A stretch of DNA of 64,000 bases from Leuconostoc carnosum (GTDB lineage Bacteria; Bacillota; Bacilli; Lactobacillales; Lactobacillaceae): contig NZ_JACHGL010000002.1 in NCBI RefSeq assembly GCF_014207505.1, forward strand, positions 39,644 through 103,643. The letters are read 5' to 3'. Made by a program: the position numbers and the translations under genes. The notes beneath the pieces are model-generated. The model made no database searches. It was given only the letters and a program-made list of their open reading frames with translations, and was not told where the DNA came from. Shown here one piece after another: positions 35,682 through 44,695 of this stretch. Numbering within the stretch: position 1 is the stretch's first letter; the number at the start of each line of letters is the position of its first letter.

Positions 35682-36374
35682 ATGACAAGTATTTTAGTGG
35701 TGGATGATGAATTAGCGATTGCAACGTTGTTAAAGTATAATCTAGAGCAAAATGGATTTGACGTCACTTTAGCCGAAACAGGTGATCAAGCCTACGAACT
35801 TGCTTCTAAACAGGCATTTGATGCTATTCTATTAGATTTGATGCTACCAGTGATGGATGGCATGACAGTATTAAAAAATTTACGGCAAGATAAAATTAGC
35901 ACACCAGTAATTCTGATTACAGCTAAGGGTGATGAATTTGATCGTATTTTTGGTTTAGAATTAGGTGCAGATGATTATATTACCAAACCTTTTAGTCCAC
36001 GTGAAGTTATTGCCCGACTAAAAGCCGTGTTACGCCGTTCGCAGCAAACAAAACAGCAGAATGCGACACAGCTTGATGTGATTGAGATTCAAAATTTAAC
36101 GATTGATGATAGTAAAAAAGTAGTGACTAAAGATGGTGTGATCTTAACTTTGACACCTCGAGAATATGAGTTATTATTGTATTTTGCCCAACGGCTAGGA
36201 CGTGTGATTGATCGTGAGACAATTTTGACAGCAGTATGGGGTTATGAATTCACTGGTGAAAGCCGCATGGTTGACATGCATATCAGTAATTTACGGGAAA
36301 AGATTGAGCGTAATCCAAAGACACCAAAGTTACTCAAAACTGTACGTGGCTTTGGCTATACGATGGTTGTGTAG
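35682..36374 (+). CDS. phoP: OmpR/PhoP-family response regulator
   Basis: A 230-aa regulator: receiver domain with DD8-9, phospho-acceptor Asp52 (ILLDLMLP) and the Thr/Lys switch (ITAKGD, ITKPF), then an OmpR-type winged helix (LTLTPREYELL, VDMHISNLREKIE, VRGFGYTMV). Assigned as PhoP because it sits with the pst phosphate transport genes and a PhoR-like kinase (37534-38889), and TTTACA repeats typical of PhoP sites precede both pstS genes. ATG 35682 is the first start compatible with the receiver fold; upstream frame codons contain no start. No close ribosome binding site. Confidence 0.9.
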   Translation: MTSILVVDDELAIATLLKYNLEQNGFDVTLAETGDQAYELASKQAFDAILLDLMLPVMDGMTVLKNLRQDKISTPVILITAKGDEFDRIFGLELGADDYITKPFSPREVIARLKAVLRRSQQTKQQNATQLDVIEIQNLTIDDSKKVVTKDGVILTLTPREYELLLYFAQRLGRVIDRETILTAVWGYEFTGESRMVDMHISNLREKIERNPKTPKLLKTVRGFGYTMVV

Positions 36375-36389
36375 ATTTGTAAAGACACA

Positions 36390-36405
36390 TTTACATCTAT
36401 TTACA
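36390..36405 (+). promoter_or_regulatory. PHO-box-like repeats upstream of the first pstS
   Basis: Two TTTACA hexamers (36390-36395, 36400-36405) with a 10-bp period. Bacillus PhoP binds TTAACA-like repeats at about 11 bp; the match is therefore approximate here. Confidence 0.5.
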
Positions 36406-36460
36406 CAATAGTGACCGTTTTATGAAGCTTTCTCTTACATAGCGTGTGTAGTATATAAAT

Positions 36461-36510
36461 TGTAAACAAGGAACGGTTACCAAGAACTGCTACTACAAAC
36501 CTTGTTTACA
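36461..36510. promoter_or_regulatory. 11-bp perfect inverted repeat in the pstS leader
   Basis: TGTAAACAAGG (36461-36471) and CCTTGTTTACA (36500-36510) are perfect complements around 28 bases. Each arm holds a TTTACA-type hexamer in opposite directions. It may be a regulator dyad or an mRNA hairpin ending 39 bases before the ATG; there is no T run, so it is not a terminator. Confidence 0.55.
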
Positions 36511-36549
36511 TCATATAGACTTCTGCGATATAAAAAGGGAGAATGCGTT

Positions 36550-37464
36550 ATGAACAAAAAAGTTGTTGGCATTATTGGCGGTCTTGTTGTGATTGCGGCA
36601 GGAATGATATTGTATACTAGTTCTGGTGCAAACCAAAATGCTAAAAAAGCAGGTGATTCAACGTCTAGTGGTGCGAGTGTCGGTGGGAAAGTGTTGGCAC
36701 TAGGATCTACTGCGTTACAACCATTGGCTGAGCAAGTTAGTAAATCTTTTCAAGATAAGAATCCAGGAGTCACAATTACCGTACAGGGTGGTGGATCAGG
36801 TGCTGGATTAAGTCAAGTATCTGATGGTTCAGCTCAAATTGGTAATTCTGATGTTTTTGCTGAAGAAAAAGAAGGTGTAGATGCTTCTAAATTGATGGAT
36901 CATAAGGTTGCGGTTGTTGGTATTGCACCTGTTGTTAATTCTGATGTACAAGTATCAAACCTGACGAAAGCTCAACTACGTGATATATTTACGGGTAAAA
37001 TTACGAACTGGCAAAAAGTCGGCGGTAAAGATCAAAAAATTGTGGTAGTTAATCGTGCTACTGGTTCAGGAACGCGTGCAGTCTTTGAGAAGAATATTCT
37101 AGACAATCAAAAAGCCGTCCAGGCTACCGAACAAGATTCAAATGGCACGGTTCAAAAAATTATTGCTACAACACCGGGATCAATCTCATATCTGGCTTTT
37201 GCTTATCTTGATACCTCAGGTATCAAGGCGTTGAATATTGATAAGGTACTACCAGAAAAGAAAAATGTTGAAGATAACACTTGGCCAATATGGGCCTATG
37301 AACATATGTATACTAAAGGAGAACCCAAAGGTGCAACCAAAGAATTCTTGAATTATTTTATGACAAAAGAAGTTCAAAAATCAATTGTGCCCAAGTTAGG
37401 TTATATCGGTTTAACTGATATGCAAGTGACACGTGATGCTAAGGGCAATGTGAGTGAAAAGTAA
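36550..37464 (+). CDS. pstS: phosphate-binding protein PstS (first copy)
   Basis: Extracellular phosphate receptor of the Pst importer. The 304-aa product begins with a hydrophobic helix (about 5-22) but has no lipobox cysteine, unlike most Gram-positive PstS. Phosphate-site segments: GSTALQPLAEQ, GGGSGAGLSQV, NSDVFAEEKEGVD and NRATGSGTRAVFE. ATG 36550 follows AAAGGGAGAA; the longer frame from 36502 runs through the leader dyad. It sits between phoP and phoR, and is paralogous to 38987-39868. Confidence 0.92.
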   Translation: MNKKVVGIIGGLVVIAAGMILYTSSGANQNAKKAGDSTSSGASVGGKVLALGSTALQPLAEQVSKSFQDKNPGVTITVQGGGSGAGLSQVSDGSAQIGNSDVFAEEKEGVDASKLMDHKVAVVGIAPVVNSDVQVSNLTKAQLRDIFTGKITNWQKVGGKDQKIVVVNRATGSGTRAVFEKNILDNQKAVQATEQDSNGTVQKIIATTPGSISYLAFAYLDTSGIKALNIDKVLPEKKNVEDNTWPIWAYEHMYTKGEPKGATKEFLNYFMTKEVQKSIVPKLGYIGLTDMQVTRDAKGNVSEK

Positions 37465-37478
37465 CCTTAATTAGGACT

Positions 37479-37507
37479 AAAGCCGTCGATTTAGACGGCT
37501 TTTTTGT
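37479..37507 (+). terminator. terminator after the first pstS
   Basis: AAAGCCGTC pairs with GACGGCTTT around GATTTA, then T5. It partly insulates phoR from pstS transcription. Confidence 0.88.
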
Positions 37508-37533
37508 TATGATAGATGTATTGGAGTAATGTT

Positions 37534-38889
37534 ATGAAAACAGTGATACTTAAATTTATATCGTTTTTAGTAATAAATATTGTTTGTTTAGTATTAGTTA
37601 ATCATGTCATGTTATTTAGTGGTCAACAGTTACTTGCACTTTTTTTTATGATATTGATTAGCACTACGGGTGTTGTTTGGGTAGCTGATTTATGGGTGTA
37701 TTATCAAAAAAAAGAATTAAGAGTGATGCAACAGCGAATGGCTTTAACGATTAAAGGGGATTCACCACGTATCGTATTGACCGAACCCAATCTACCCTAC
37801 TATGATGTTATTCGACAGTTCAATGCACTGCAAAGTTATATTCGCGACGAACAACTCTCAGCTAGACGTGATATTAATAATTATCAATCATTACTAGCGA
37901 GTCTACCGGTTGGTGTGATTAATGTTAACCGTCAACACGTTGTTGATGTATTTAATCAAACGGCAGCAGACTTATTAGGTGTTGAATTACGCCAAACGCC
38001 AGTTACAGAAAGTTTAGTCATACAGCAATTTACTTTGTCAGAATTAATTAATCAGACATTCAATGCACAAAAGAATCAACGGTCTGTTTTAAATTTACAA
38101 ATTAATGGTGAAACTAAACAATTTGAAGCAAGTACACTTTATCACAAAAATGATTCACAATATGCCGAGGTGATGGTGATTTTATATGATCTTACCTCAG
38201 TTTTACAAATCGAGCGTATGCAATCAGACTTTTTGGCAAATGCTTCTCATGAATTGAAAACACCATTGACAGCTATTACTGGGTTTGTAGAGACCTTGCA
38301 GGGTAAGGCAGGTGAGGATCCGACGGTACGTGCACAGTTTTTAAAAATTGTGGCCGATGAAACCAGCCGGTTAGCATTGTTAGTTAATGATATTTTATCC
38401 ATATCACGATCATACCAGAATAGCGATGATAAGCAGGTATCATTAGCTGTTCATACTATTGTCACAGACCAATGGCAACATATGAAAACTATAGCTGCCT
38501 CTAAGAACGTGACCTTTATAAATAATGTACCACAGGACTTTACGATTTATGGTTTCAAACATGATTTGCAAACGATTTTGCAGAACTTGATCGGGAATGC
38601 CATTAAATATAATGTGTTAAATGGTAGTGTTACGGTTTCAGCGTACCAACATGATAGTTATTGGCAATTGGAAGTTAAGGATACAGGTATTGGCATTCCA
38701 AAGCAGCAACAGTCGCGTATTTTTGAACGCTTTTATCGTGGTGATGAATCACGACAAAGGCATATCGCTAGTGGTACTGGGTTAGGTTTAGCAATTGTCA
38801 ATGAACTTGTTTCGAAACACCACGGTGAAATCAATGTTAACTCTCAAGTAGCTGTGGGGACAACGATAGTTATCAAATTACCGCTATAA
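37534..38889 (+). CDS. phoR: PhoR-type sensor histidine kinase
   Basis: A 451-aa kinase with two transmembrane helices (about 5-25 and 30-52) and almost no extracellular loop, a PAS domain (about 105-210), HisKA with FLANASHELKTPLTAITGF, and HATPase with NLIGNAIKYN, DTGIGIP and GTGLGLAIV. ATG 37534 has GGAG eight bases upstream. The lack of an external sensor domain fits PhoR proteins that sense through the Pst/PhoU complex. It is separated from its presumed partner phoP by pstS and a terminator. Confidence 0.9.
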   Translation: MKTVILKFISFLVINIVCLVLVNHVMLFSGQQLLALFFMILISTTGVVWVADLWVYYQKKELRVMQQRMALTIKGDSPRIVLTEPNLPYYDVIRQFNALQSYIRDEQLSARRDINNYQSLLASLPVGVINVNRQHVVDVFNQTAADLLGVELRQTPVTESLVIQQFTLSELINQTFNAQKNQRSVLNLQINGETKQFEASTLYHKNDSQYAEVMVILYDLTSVLQIERMQSDFLANASHELKTPLTAITGFVETLQGKAGEDPTVRAQFLKIVADETSRLALLVNDILSISRSYQNSDDKQVSLAVHTIVTDQWQHMKTIAASKNVTFINNVPQDFTIYGFKHDLQTILQNLIGNAIKYNVLNGSVTVSAYQHDSYWQLEVKDTGIGIPKQQQSRIFERFYRGDESRQRHIASGTGLGLAIVNELVSKHHGEINVNSQVAVGTTIVIKLPL

Positions 38890-38897
38890 AAATAGTC

Positions 38898-38936
38898 TTT
38901 ACACAACCTTTACAAAACCATGCTTTTACATTTACA
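38898..38936 (+). promoter_or_regulatory. PHO-box-like TTTACA repeats upstream of the second pstS
   Basis: Four TTTACA hexamers start at 38898, 38909, 38925 and 38931; the first two have the 11-bp period expected for PhoP dimers. TAAGATAATAAA follows as a possible -10 region. Confidence 0.7.
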
Positions 38937-38986
38937 TAACTTTAAGATAATAAAAGGGTAGTAGTTTAATCTTGGGAGGCATCATA

Positions 38987-39868
38987 ATGTCGAAATCGCA
39001 TCGCGCAACAATTGTAGCTACAGTTGTTGCGGTGGGTATTGTTGCGGCGCTTGGAACCGCTTATGCAACACGTGATCAGGGGTCAAGTGGTACATCAATT
39101 ACTGCTGTTGGCTCTACAGCACTTCAACCATTTGTTGAAGCAGCTGGTGAGGAATACGCTAAAACTAATGTCGGCACATTTGTTAATGTGCAAGGTGGCG
39201 GTACCGGTACAGGATTGAGCCAAGTATCGCAAGGCGCTGTTGATCTTGGTAATTCTGATGTTTTCGCGGAGGAAAAAGAAGGTATTGATGCTAAGTCTTT
39301 AGTTGATCATCGCGTAGCTGTTGTAGGAATTACACCATTGCTAAACAAAGATAATGGTGTCAAAAATTTGACCACAGCACAGTTAAAATCAATTTTTACT
39401 GGGAAAGTAACTAATTGGAATCAAGTTGGCGGGAGAAATCAAAATATTGTGATTATCAATCGTGCAACTGGTTCTGGTACAAGGGCTACTTTTGAAAAAT
39501 GGGGACTACAAGGTGCTAAGAGTACTGAAGCACAAGAACAAGATTCATCAGGAATGGTACGTTCAATTGTGTCCACGACACCAGGAGCTATCTCATATGC
39601 TGCTTTTGGTTATATCGACAAAAGCGTACTAGTACCTTCTGTGAATGGTGTTGAACCAAATAACAAAAATGTTGCTAATGGTCAATATGGTATTTGGTCA
39701 TATGAGCATATTTACACAAAGGGTCAACCTACTCGACACGTTGCAAAATTTTTAGCATATCTAACCTCTGATAATATTCAACGTACATTAGTTCCAAAGT
39801 TGGGCTATATTTCCATTCATGATATGAATGTCGAACGTAGTGCCACTGGTGAGCTTGTCAAAAAATAA
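38987..39868 (+). CDS. pstS: phosphate-binding protein PstS (second copy)
   Basis: The 293-aa paralogue of the first PstS, heading the pstCAB genes. Its N-terminal helix (about 8-27) ends in TAYATRD, an AxA-like signal peptidase I site, again with no lipobox Cys; it is released or anchored rather than lipidated. Phosphate loops GSTALQPFVEA, GGGTGTGLSQV, NRATGSGTRATFE. GGGAGG precedes ATG 38987. PHO boxes lie upstream. Confidence 0.92.
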   Translation: MSKSHRATIVATVVAVGIVAALGTAYATRDQGSSGTSITAVGSTALQPFVEAAGEEYAKTNVGTFVNVQGGGTGTGLSQVSQGAVDLGNSDVFAEEKEGIDAKSLVDHRVAVVGITPLLNKDNGVKNLTTAQLKSIFTGKVTNWNQVGGRNQNIVIINRATGSGTRATFEKWGLQGAKSTEAQEQDSSGMVRSIVSTTPGAISYAAFGYIDKSVLVPSVNGVEPNNKNVANGQYGIWSYEHIYTKGQPTRHVAKFLAYLTSDNIQRTLVPKLGYISIHDMNVERSATGELVKK

Positions 39869-39960
39869 GTCATTGCATACTTAATAAACTTATCTATGGC
39901 TATGCCATATTTTATAGAATATAAAATAGAGTTTAATGACTTAAACATTTTGGAGAAAAA

Positions 39961-40884
39961 ATGGATAATATTACAAAAAAGTTGATGCAAAAATCTGAAT
40001 CAACAAAAAAAGATTCGATGGGACGAGCTATTAGTTTAGCTGCTTTAGCCTTGATTGTCATTGTTGTTGTCTCAATTTTTGCTTTTGTTATGAGCAGAGG
40101 TTTATCAACCTTTGTTCGTGATGGTGTGAGTGTTAAAGATTTTTTATTTGGCACAACATGGAATCCGTCCGTTGTTAATCCACAAACAAAACAACCATAC
40201 ATTGGTGCACTGCCAATGATATTAGGGTCATTTTTGGTTACTTTTTTAGCTGCCATTGTTGCAACACCATTTGCTATTGGTACGTCATTGTTTATGACTG
40301 AAATTGCCCAAAAAAAAGGTGCCAAATTGATGCAACCAGTGATTGAATTATTAGTTGGTATTCCGTCAGTTGTTTATGGATTCATTGGCTTGACAGTTGT
40401 TGTACCGTTCATTCGTCATTTATTTGGTGGTTCTGGATTTGGTATTTTATCAGGTACGATTGTTTTGTTTGTTATGATTTTACCAACAATTACTTCGATG
40501 ACTGTTGATACATTGAAGTCTGTGCCGCGCCATTATCGAGAATCTGCGCTAGCTATTGGCGCAACTCGTTGGCAAATGATTTACAAAGTAGTGCTGAGAG
40601 CAGCAACACCAGGTATACTGACAGCTATTGTGTTTGGCATGGCACGTGCCTTTGGTGAAGCACTAGCTGTACAGATGGTTATCGGTAATGCAGCTTTGAT
40701 GCCAAATGATTTGATTTCACCGGCATCAACATTAACATCAGTATTAACTATGGGTATTGGTAATACTGTCATGGGCTCTTTGCAAAATGACGTTTTGTGG
40801 ACATTGGCTATGATCTTATTGTTGATGTCATTAATCTTTAATTTGATTGTACGTGCCATTGGTCGTAAAGGAGAAATGAAATAA
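39961..40884 (+). CDS. pstC: phosphate ABC transporter permease PstC
   Basis: A 307-aa permease with six transmembrane helices and the EAA-type loop YRESALAIGATRWQMIYKVVL. Partner of PstA in the Pst channel. TTTGGAG precedes the ATG. Its stop overlaps the pstA start (TAATG). Confidence 0.94.
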   Translation: MDNITKKLMQKSESTKKDSMGRAISLAALALIVIVVVSIFAFVMSRGLSTFVRDGVSVKDFLFGTTWNPSVVNPQTKQPYIGALPMILGSFLVTFLAAIVATPFAIGTSLFMTEIAQKKGAKLMQPVIELLVGIPSVVYGFIGLTVVVPFIRHLFGGSGFGILSGTIVLFVMILPTITSMTVDTLKSVPRHYRESALAIGATRWQMIYKVVLRAATPGILTAIVFGMARAFGEALAVQMVIGNAALMPNDLISPASTLTSVLTMGIGNTVMGSLQNDVLWTLAMILLLMSLIFNLIVRAIGRKGEMK

Positions 40885-41768
40885 TGAATGCAAAAACTGC
40901 TGATAAACTAGCAACTGGTGTGATTTATGCTATTTCTGGTACAGTCGCTTTGATCTTAATTGCCATGTTGTCTTTCATTTTAGTACGTGGATTACCTCAT
41001 CTATCGTGGCATTTTTTAACCACGCCTGCTAAAGCCTTCGAAGCAGGTGGTGGTATTGGTATACAGTTATTTAATTCGTTTTATTTACTTATTTTAGCTA
41101 TGTTGATTAGTTTTCCAATTGCTTTGGGTGCCGCAATTTACTTGAACGAGTACGCTAAAAAAGGACCGATTACAACAATTGTGCGTACAGCAATTGAAAT
41201 TTTGAGTTCTTTACCATCAGTTGTTGTGGGGTTGTTTGGTTTTCTGTTGTTTGTTGTTAAGCTACATTTAGGTTTTTCAATTTTATCTGGTGCCATTGCA
41301 TTGACTTTATTTAACTTACCGCTACTCACACGATCAATTGAGACAAGTTTAGCGCAAATCCCTAATTTACAACGTGAAGCTGGATCTGCACTTGGTTTAT
41401 CAAGATGGGAAACGGTTATTCATGTTATTTTACCAGCAGCAGTGCCTTCAATTATAACAGGAGTTGTTTTATCTGCTGGTCGCGTATTTGGAGAAGCCGC
41501 TGCCTTAATTTATACAGCTGGTCAATCAGCACCAGCACTTAATTTTTCAGACTGGAATCCATTCAATATATCTAGTCCGCTAAGCCCAATGCGTCCAGCT
41601 GAAACTTTAGCTGTTCATATTTGGAAAATTAATTCTGAAGGAATTATGCCAGATGTATCTGCTGTATCTGCTGGCGCTTCAGCTGTTTTGATTATAGTTG
41701 TACTTTTGTTTAATTTCAGTGCGCGTAAACTTGGCGCAAAACTGCATAAGAAATTAACAAGTGCTTAA
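40884..41768 (+). CDS. pstA: phosphate ABC transporter permease PstA
   Basis: A 294-aa permease, second half of the Pst channel, with six transmembrane helices and the loop LQREAGSALGLSRWETVIHVILP. AAAGGAGA in the end of pstC is its ribosome binding site. Confidence 0.94.
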   Translation: MNAKTADKLATGVIYAISGTVALILIAMLSFILVRGLPHLSWHFLTTPAKAFEAGGGIGIQLFNSFYLLILAMLISFPIALGAAIYLNEYAKKGPITTIVRTAIEILSSLPSVVVGLFGFLLFVVKLHLGFSILSGAIALTLFNLPLLTRSIETSLAQIPNLQREAGSALGLSRWETVIHVILPAAVPSIITGVVLSAGRVFGEAAALIYTAGQSAPALNFSDWNPFNISSPLSPMRPAETLAVHIWKINSEGIMPDVSAVSAGASAVLIIVVLLFNFSARKLGAKLHKKLTSA

Positions 41769-41824
41769 TTTTTAGAAATCTGAATTGATTGAATATGAAA
41801 TAGTAAATACTTAACATTTGCTAA

Positions 41825-42682
41825 ATGAGTGATGAAGAAAGTGTGGCAAGCCTTATGGAGTTAAAACCAGTTAGTGAGTTTATCACTGATGACGCCCCAG
41901 AGCGTTATATCTATGATATGCAATCAAAAAAGCATGAAATTGCTTTATCAACAAAAGATTTACAAGTTTATTATGGCGACAATTTAGCCCTCAGTGAAGG
42001 GGATTTATCATTTGAACGGTATAAGATCACAAGCTTGATTGGTGCCTCTGGTTCAGGAAAATCAACTTTCTTGCGGTCGTTAAACCGTATGAATGATGGT
42101 GTGGCAACAGTCAAAGGGAATATTATGTATCGTGGGGTGGATATTAACACCAAGGCAATTGATGTTTATGAGATGCGCCGTCACATTGGGATGGTATTCC
42201 AGCGACCTAATCCATTTGCCAAGTCAATTTATAATAATATTACGTTTGCGTTGACACAACGAGATCACTATACAAAAGAAGCACTTGATGAAATTGTTGA
42301 AACGAGTTTAAAACAAGCTGCTTTATGGGATCAAGTAAAAGATGATTTGAATAAATCAGCCCTTGCATTGTCAGGTGGGCAAGCGCAACGCTTAGTAATT
42401 GCCCGTGCATTGGCGTTAAAACCAGACATCTTGTTATTGGACGAACCATCGAGTGCGCTTGATCCAATATCATCAGCTCAGGTAGAAGATACGTTGCTTG
42501 AATTAAAAAAGCAATATACTATCATTGTAGTGACGCACAATATGCAACAGGCTGCACGAATTAGTGACTATACGGCATTCTTCCATATGGGTAAAGTGAT
42601 TGAGTATGATTTAACGCGTAAAATTTTCACACGACCTAAAGTTGCACTTACTAATGATTATATTTCGGGGAATTTCGGATGA
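41825..42682 (+). CDS. pstB: phosphate ABC transporter ATPase PstB (first copy)
   Basis: ATPase of the Pst importer. Read from ATG 41825 it has 285 aa with about 40 extra N-terminal residues relative to the second PstB; an internal ATG at 41855 is a possible start. Neither has a clear ribosome binding site. Walker [10 protein letters not shown], signature [15 protein letters not shown] (Ala for the usual second Gln), Walker [13 protein letters not shown], and [18 protein letters not shown]. Overlaps the second copy by four bases. Confidence 0.9.
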   Translation: MSDEESVASLMELKPVSEFITDDAPERYIYDMQSKKHEIALSTKDLQVYYGDNLALSEGDLSFERYKITSLIGASGSGKSTFLRSLNRMNDGVATVKGNIMYRGVDINTKAIDVYEMRRHIGMVFQRPNPFAKSIYNNITFALTQRDHYTKEALDEIVETSLKQAALWDQVKDDLNKSALALSGGQAQRLVIARALALKPDILLLDEPSSALDPISSAQVEDTLLELKKQYTIIVVTHNMQQAARISDYTAFFHMGKVIEYDLTRKIFTRPKVALTNDYISGNFG

Positions 42683-43449
42683 CAGATAATAATCACAAAA
42701 ATATACTAGAAACGCGTGATGTCAAGTTGTGGTATGGTCACGCAGAAGCGCTACATGGGATTAATTTAGATTTTCCAGAAAAAGGAATTACCGCACTTAT
42801 TGGTCCCTCAGGCTCTGGTAAGTCAACTTACCTGCGTGCGTTAAACCGTATGCATGATTTGGAAGACAATGTCACAGTGACGGGTTCATTTAATTTTAAT
42901 GGGCAAGATATCTATGCACCAACGACAGATACGGTAGATTTACGTAAACGTATTGGCATGGTATTTCAACAGCCCAATCCTTTTCCGTTTTCAATTTATG
43001 AAAATGTTATTTTCGGATTGAAATTAGCCGGTGTGAAAGAGAAGGCTGTGCTTGACGAGGCGGTTGAACGCTCATTAAAACAGGCATCAGTTTGGGATGA
43101 AGTAAAAGATGATTTACATAAATCAGCATTAGGATTGTCAGGTGGGCAGCAACAGCGTGTTTCACTTGCCCGTGTTTTGGCCACAGCGCCAGAACTATTA
43201 TTACTAGATGAGCCAACATCTGCCCTTGATCCAGTTTCTAGTCACAATATCGAAGAAACATTGTTGAATTTACGTGACGATTATGCGATGATAATTGTGA
43301 CACACTCTATGTCCCAAGCCTCACGTATTTCAGATCGAACAGCCTTCTTTTTGAGTGGTGATTTGGTTGAGGTTGATGCGACAAAGCATATTTTTTTAAA
43401 TCCAACAAAGCAGGAAACACAAGATTATGTGAGTGGTCGATTCGGTTAA
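42679..43449 (+). CDS. pstB: phosphate ABC transporter ATPase PstB (second copy)
   Basis: A 256-aa PstB of standard length: [54 protein letters not shown]. Two tandem pstB genes are common in lactic acid bacteria; the two may form a heterodimer or alternate. Confidence 0.94.
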   Translation: MTDNNHKNILETRDVKLWYGHAEALHGINLDFPEKGITALIGPSGSGKSTYLRALNRMHDLEDNVTVTGSFNFNGQDIYAPTTDTVDLRKRIGMVFQQPNPFPFSIYENVIFGLKLAGVKEKAVLDEAVERSLKQASVWDEVKDDLHKSALGLSGGQQQRVSLARVLATAPELLLLDEPTSALDPVSSHNIEETLLNLRDDYAMIIVTHSMSQASRISDRTAFFLSGDLVEVDATKHIFLNPTKQETQDYVSGRFG

Positions 43450-43503
43450 TTATGAAGAATACTAACAGATGATGCATACGTTAACAGAAAAAGGAGCAAG
43501 AAC

Positions 43504-44178
43504 ATGCGACGATTATTTGATGAAGAATTAGCAGATTTAGATAATTCATTTACAGAAATGGGCATGCTCGTTGCCCAGACGATTCAAAGGTCTGTGCAGT
43601 CATTTGTGGATCATGATCGCGAAGGTGCCAGAGACATCTTAGAAAATGATCACCAAATCAATGAACGTGAAGCAGCAATTGAAAAGAAAACATTTGAAAT
43701 GATAGCACTCTATCAACCAGTGACAACAGATTTACGAGAAATTGTCACCATCTTAAAAGCTGTATCTGTTTTAGAACGTATGGGAGATCAAGCACGTAAC
43801 ATTGCCAACTCAACTATACGAGTAAAAGGTACGAAACATATTTCTGGGGTTGAACAAGAGCTTGGTAAAATGGGCGAACAAGTTGCGAAAATGGTTGCTG
43901 AAGTCATGGATTATTATATTAAAAATGATGCTCATGGTGCTCAGACTATTGCTGATGAAAACCAATCGTTATCAAAGCGGGCAGCTAAAGTACGTTCTGA
44001 TGCTTTGGAGGGAATGAAAGAGGATGCAGAATTAGTTGATTCAGCTGCAGACTATTTAGTTATTGCTGGATATCTTAAGCGTATTGGTGATTACACAACT
44101 GACATTGCAGAATGGATTGTTTATAAACGTACAGGTAAAATTATTGAATTAAACCCTGGTTATAATTATTTTATTTAA
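43504..44178 (+). CDS. phoU: phosphate transport regulator PhoU
   Basis: A 224-aa all-helical protein of two PhoU repeats, with the metal-binding E/D-rich signature in EREAAIEKKTFEM and LERMGDQARNIAN (first repeat) and LKRIGDYTTDIAEWIVY (second). It connects Pst activity to PhoR and limits phosphate uptake. Last gene of the unit; a terminator follows. Confidence 0.94.
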   Translation: MRRLFDEELADLDNSFTEMGMLVAQTIQRSVQSFVDHDREGARDILENDHQINEREAAIEKKTFEMIALYQPVTTDLREIVTILKAVSVLERMGDQARNIANSTIRVKGTKHISGVEQELGKMGEQVAKMVAEVMDYYIKNDAHGAQTIADENQSLSKRAAKVRSDALEGMKEDAELVDSAADYLVIAGYLKRIGDYTTDIAEWIVYKRTGKIIELNPGYNYFI

Positions 44179-44196
44179 TCGGTAGTTAATTCTTGT

Positions 44197-44236
44197 AAAA
44201 ACAGCTAAACAAATATTGTTTAGTTGTTTTTATTTC
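44197..44236 (+). terminator. terminator after phoU
   Basis: AAAAACAGCTAAACAA pairs with TTGTTTAGTTGTTTTT (one mismatch) around ATAT. Confidence 0.88.
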
Positions 44237-44253
44237 TCATAGTGTCTAAATTT

Positions 44254-44262
44254 TGGTATAAT
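44254..44262 (+). promoter_or_regulatory. extended -10 promoter of the yvlD-hprK unit
   Basis: TTGGTATAAT holds TG-N-TATAAT, with no strong -35. About 75 bases of leader follow before the AAGGAGG of the next gene. Confidence 0.5.
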
Positions 44263-44337
44263 ATAGATATTAGTCAGATTCATAAGTGCATGATAACAAC
44301 ACATTAAGCGCTTACATAACCATCCAAGGAGGAAACA

Positions 44338-44694
44338 ATGCGATTCATTGCAAGATTAGCAACAACGATGCTAGTTTTCTTGATTTTATCATCTTTGTTT
44401 TATGATGCGTTACGCGTTGACAATTGGCTAGTTGCACTTGGATCTGCACTAGTCTTATCCATTCTAAATACCATTATTAAACCAATTTTAATTATTTTAA
44501 CCTTACCGTTAACTTTGATCACATTTGGTTTATTTACAATTATTGTAGATGCCATTATGCTTGAAATAACAGCAGGTTTTATTCAAGGTTTCGAGTTTTC
44601 TAGTTTTGGCTGGGCAATATTCACAGCTATTATTTTGTCTATTGTGAATGCTTTATTGACACCTAATATACGTATATATACAGAAAGAAAGTAA
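44338..44694 (+). CDS. YvlD-family (phage holin IV superfamily) membrane protein
   Basis: A 118-aa protein with four hydrophobic helices and the NTIIKPILIILTLPLTLITFGLF-type core of the YvlD family. Despite the family's database name it is a chromosomal gene; homologues are tied to envelope stress. Often adjacent to hprK in Firmicutes, as here (hprK starts two bases later). AAGGAGGA precedes the ATG. Confidence 0.82.
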   Translation: MRFIARLATTMLVFLILSSLFYDALRVDNWLVALGSALVLSILNTIIKPILIILTLPLTLITFGLFTIIVDAIMLEITAGFIQGFEFSSFGWAIFTAIILSIVNALLTPNIRIYTERK

Positions 44695-44695
44695 A

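Noticed and set aside
39867-39942. AAGTCATT / AATGACTT inverted repeat before pstC
   Set aside because: Arms are 60 bases apart and AT-rich; no T tract or promoter context, probably chance.
44301-44316. Possible cre site before the yvlD-hprK unit (ATTAAGCGCTTACA)
   Set aside because: Only the right half fits the consensus; the TG of the left half is missing.
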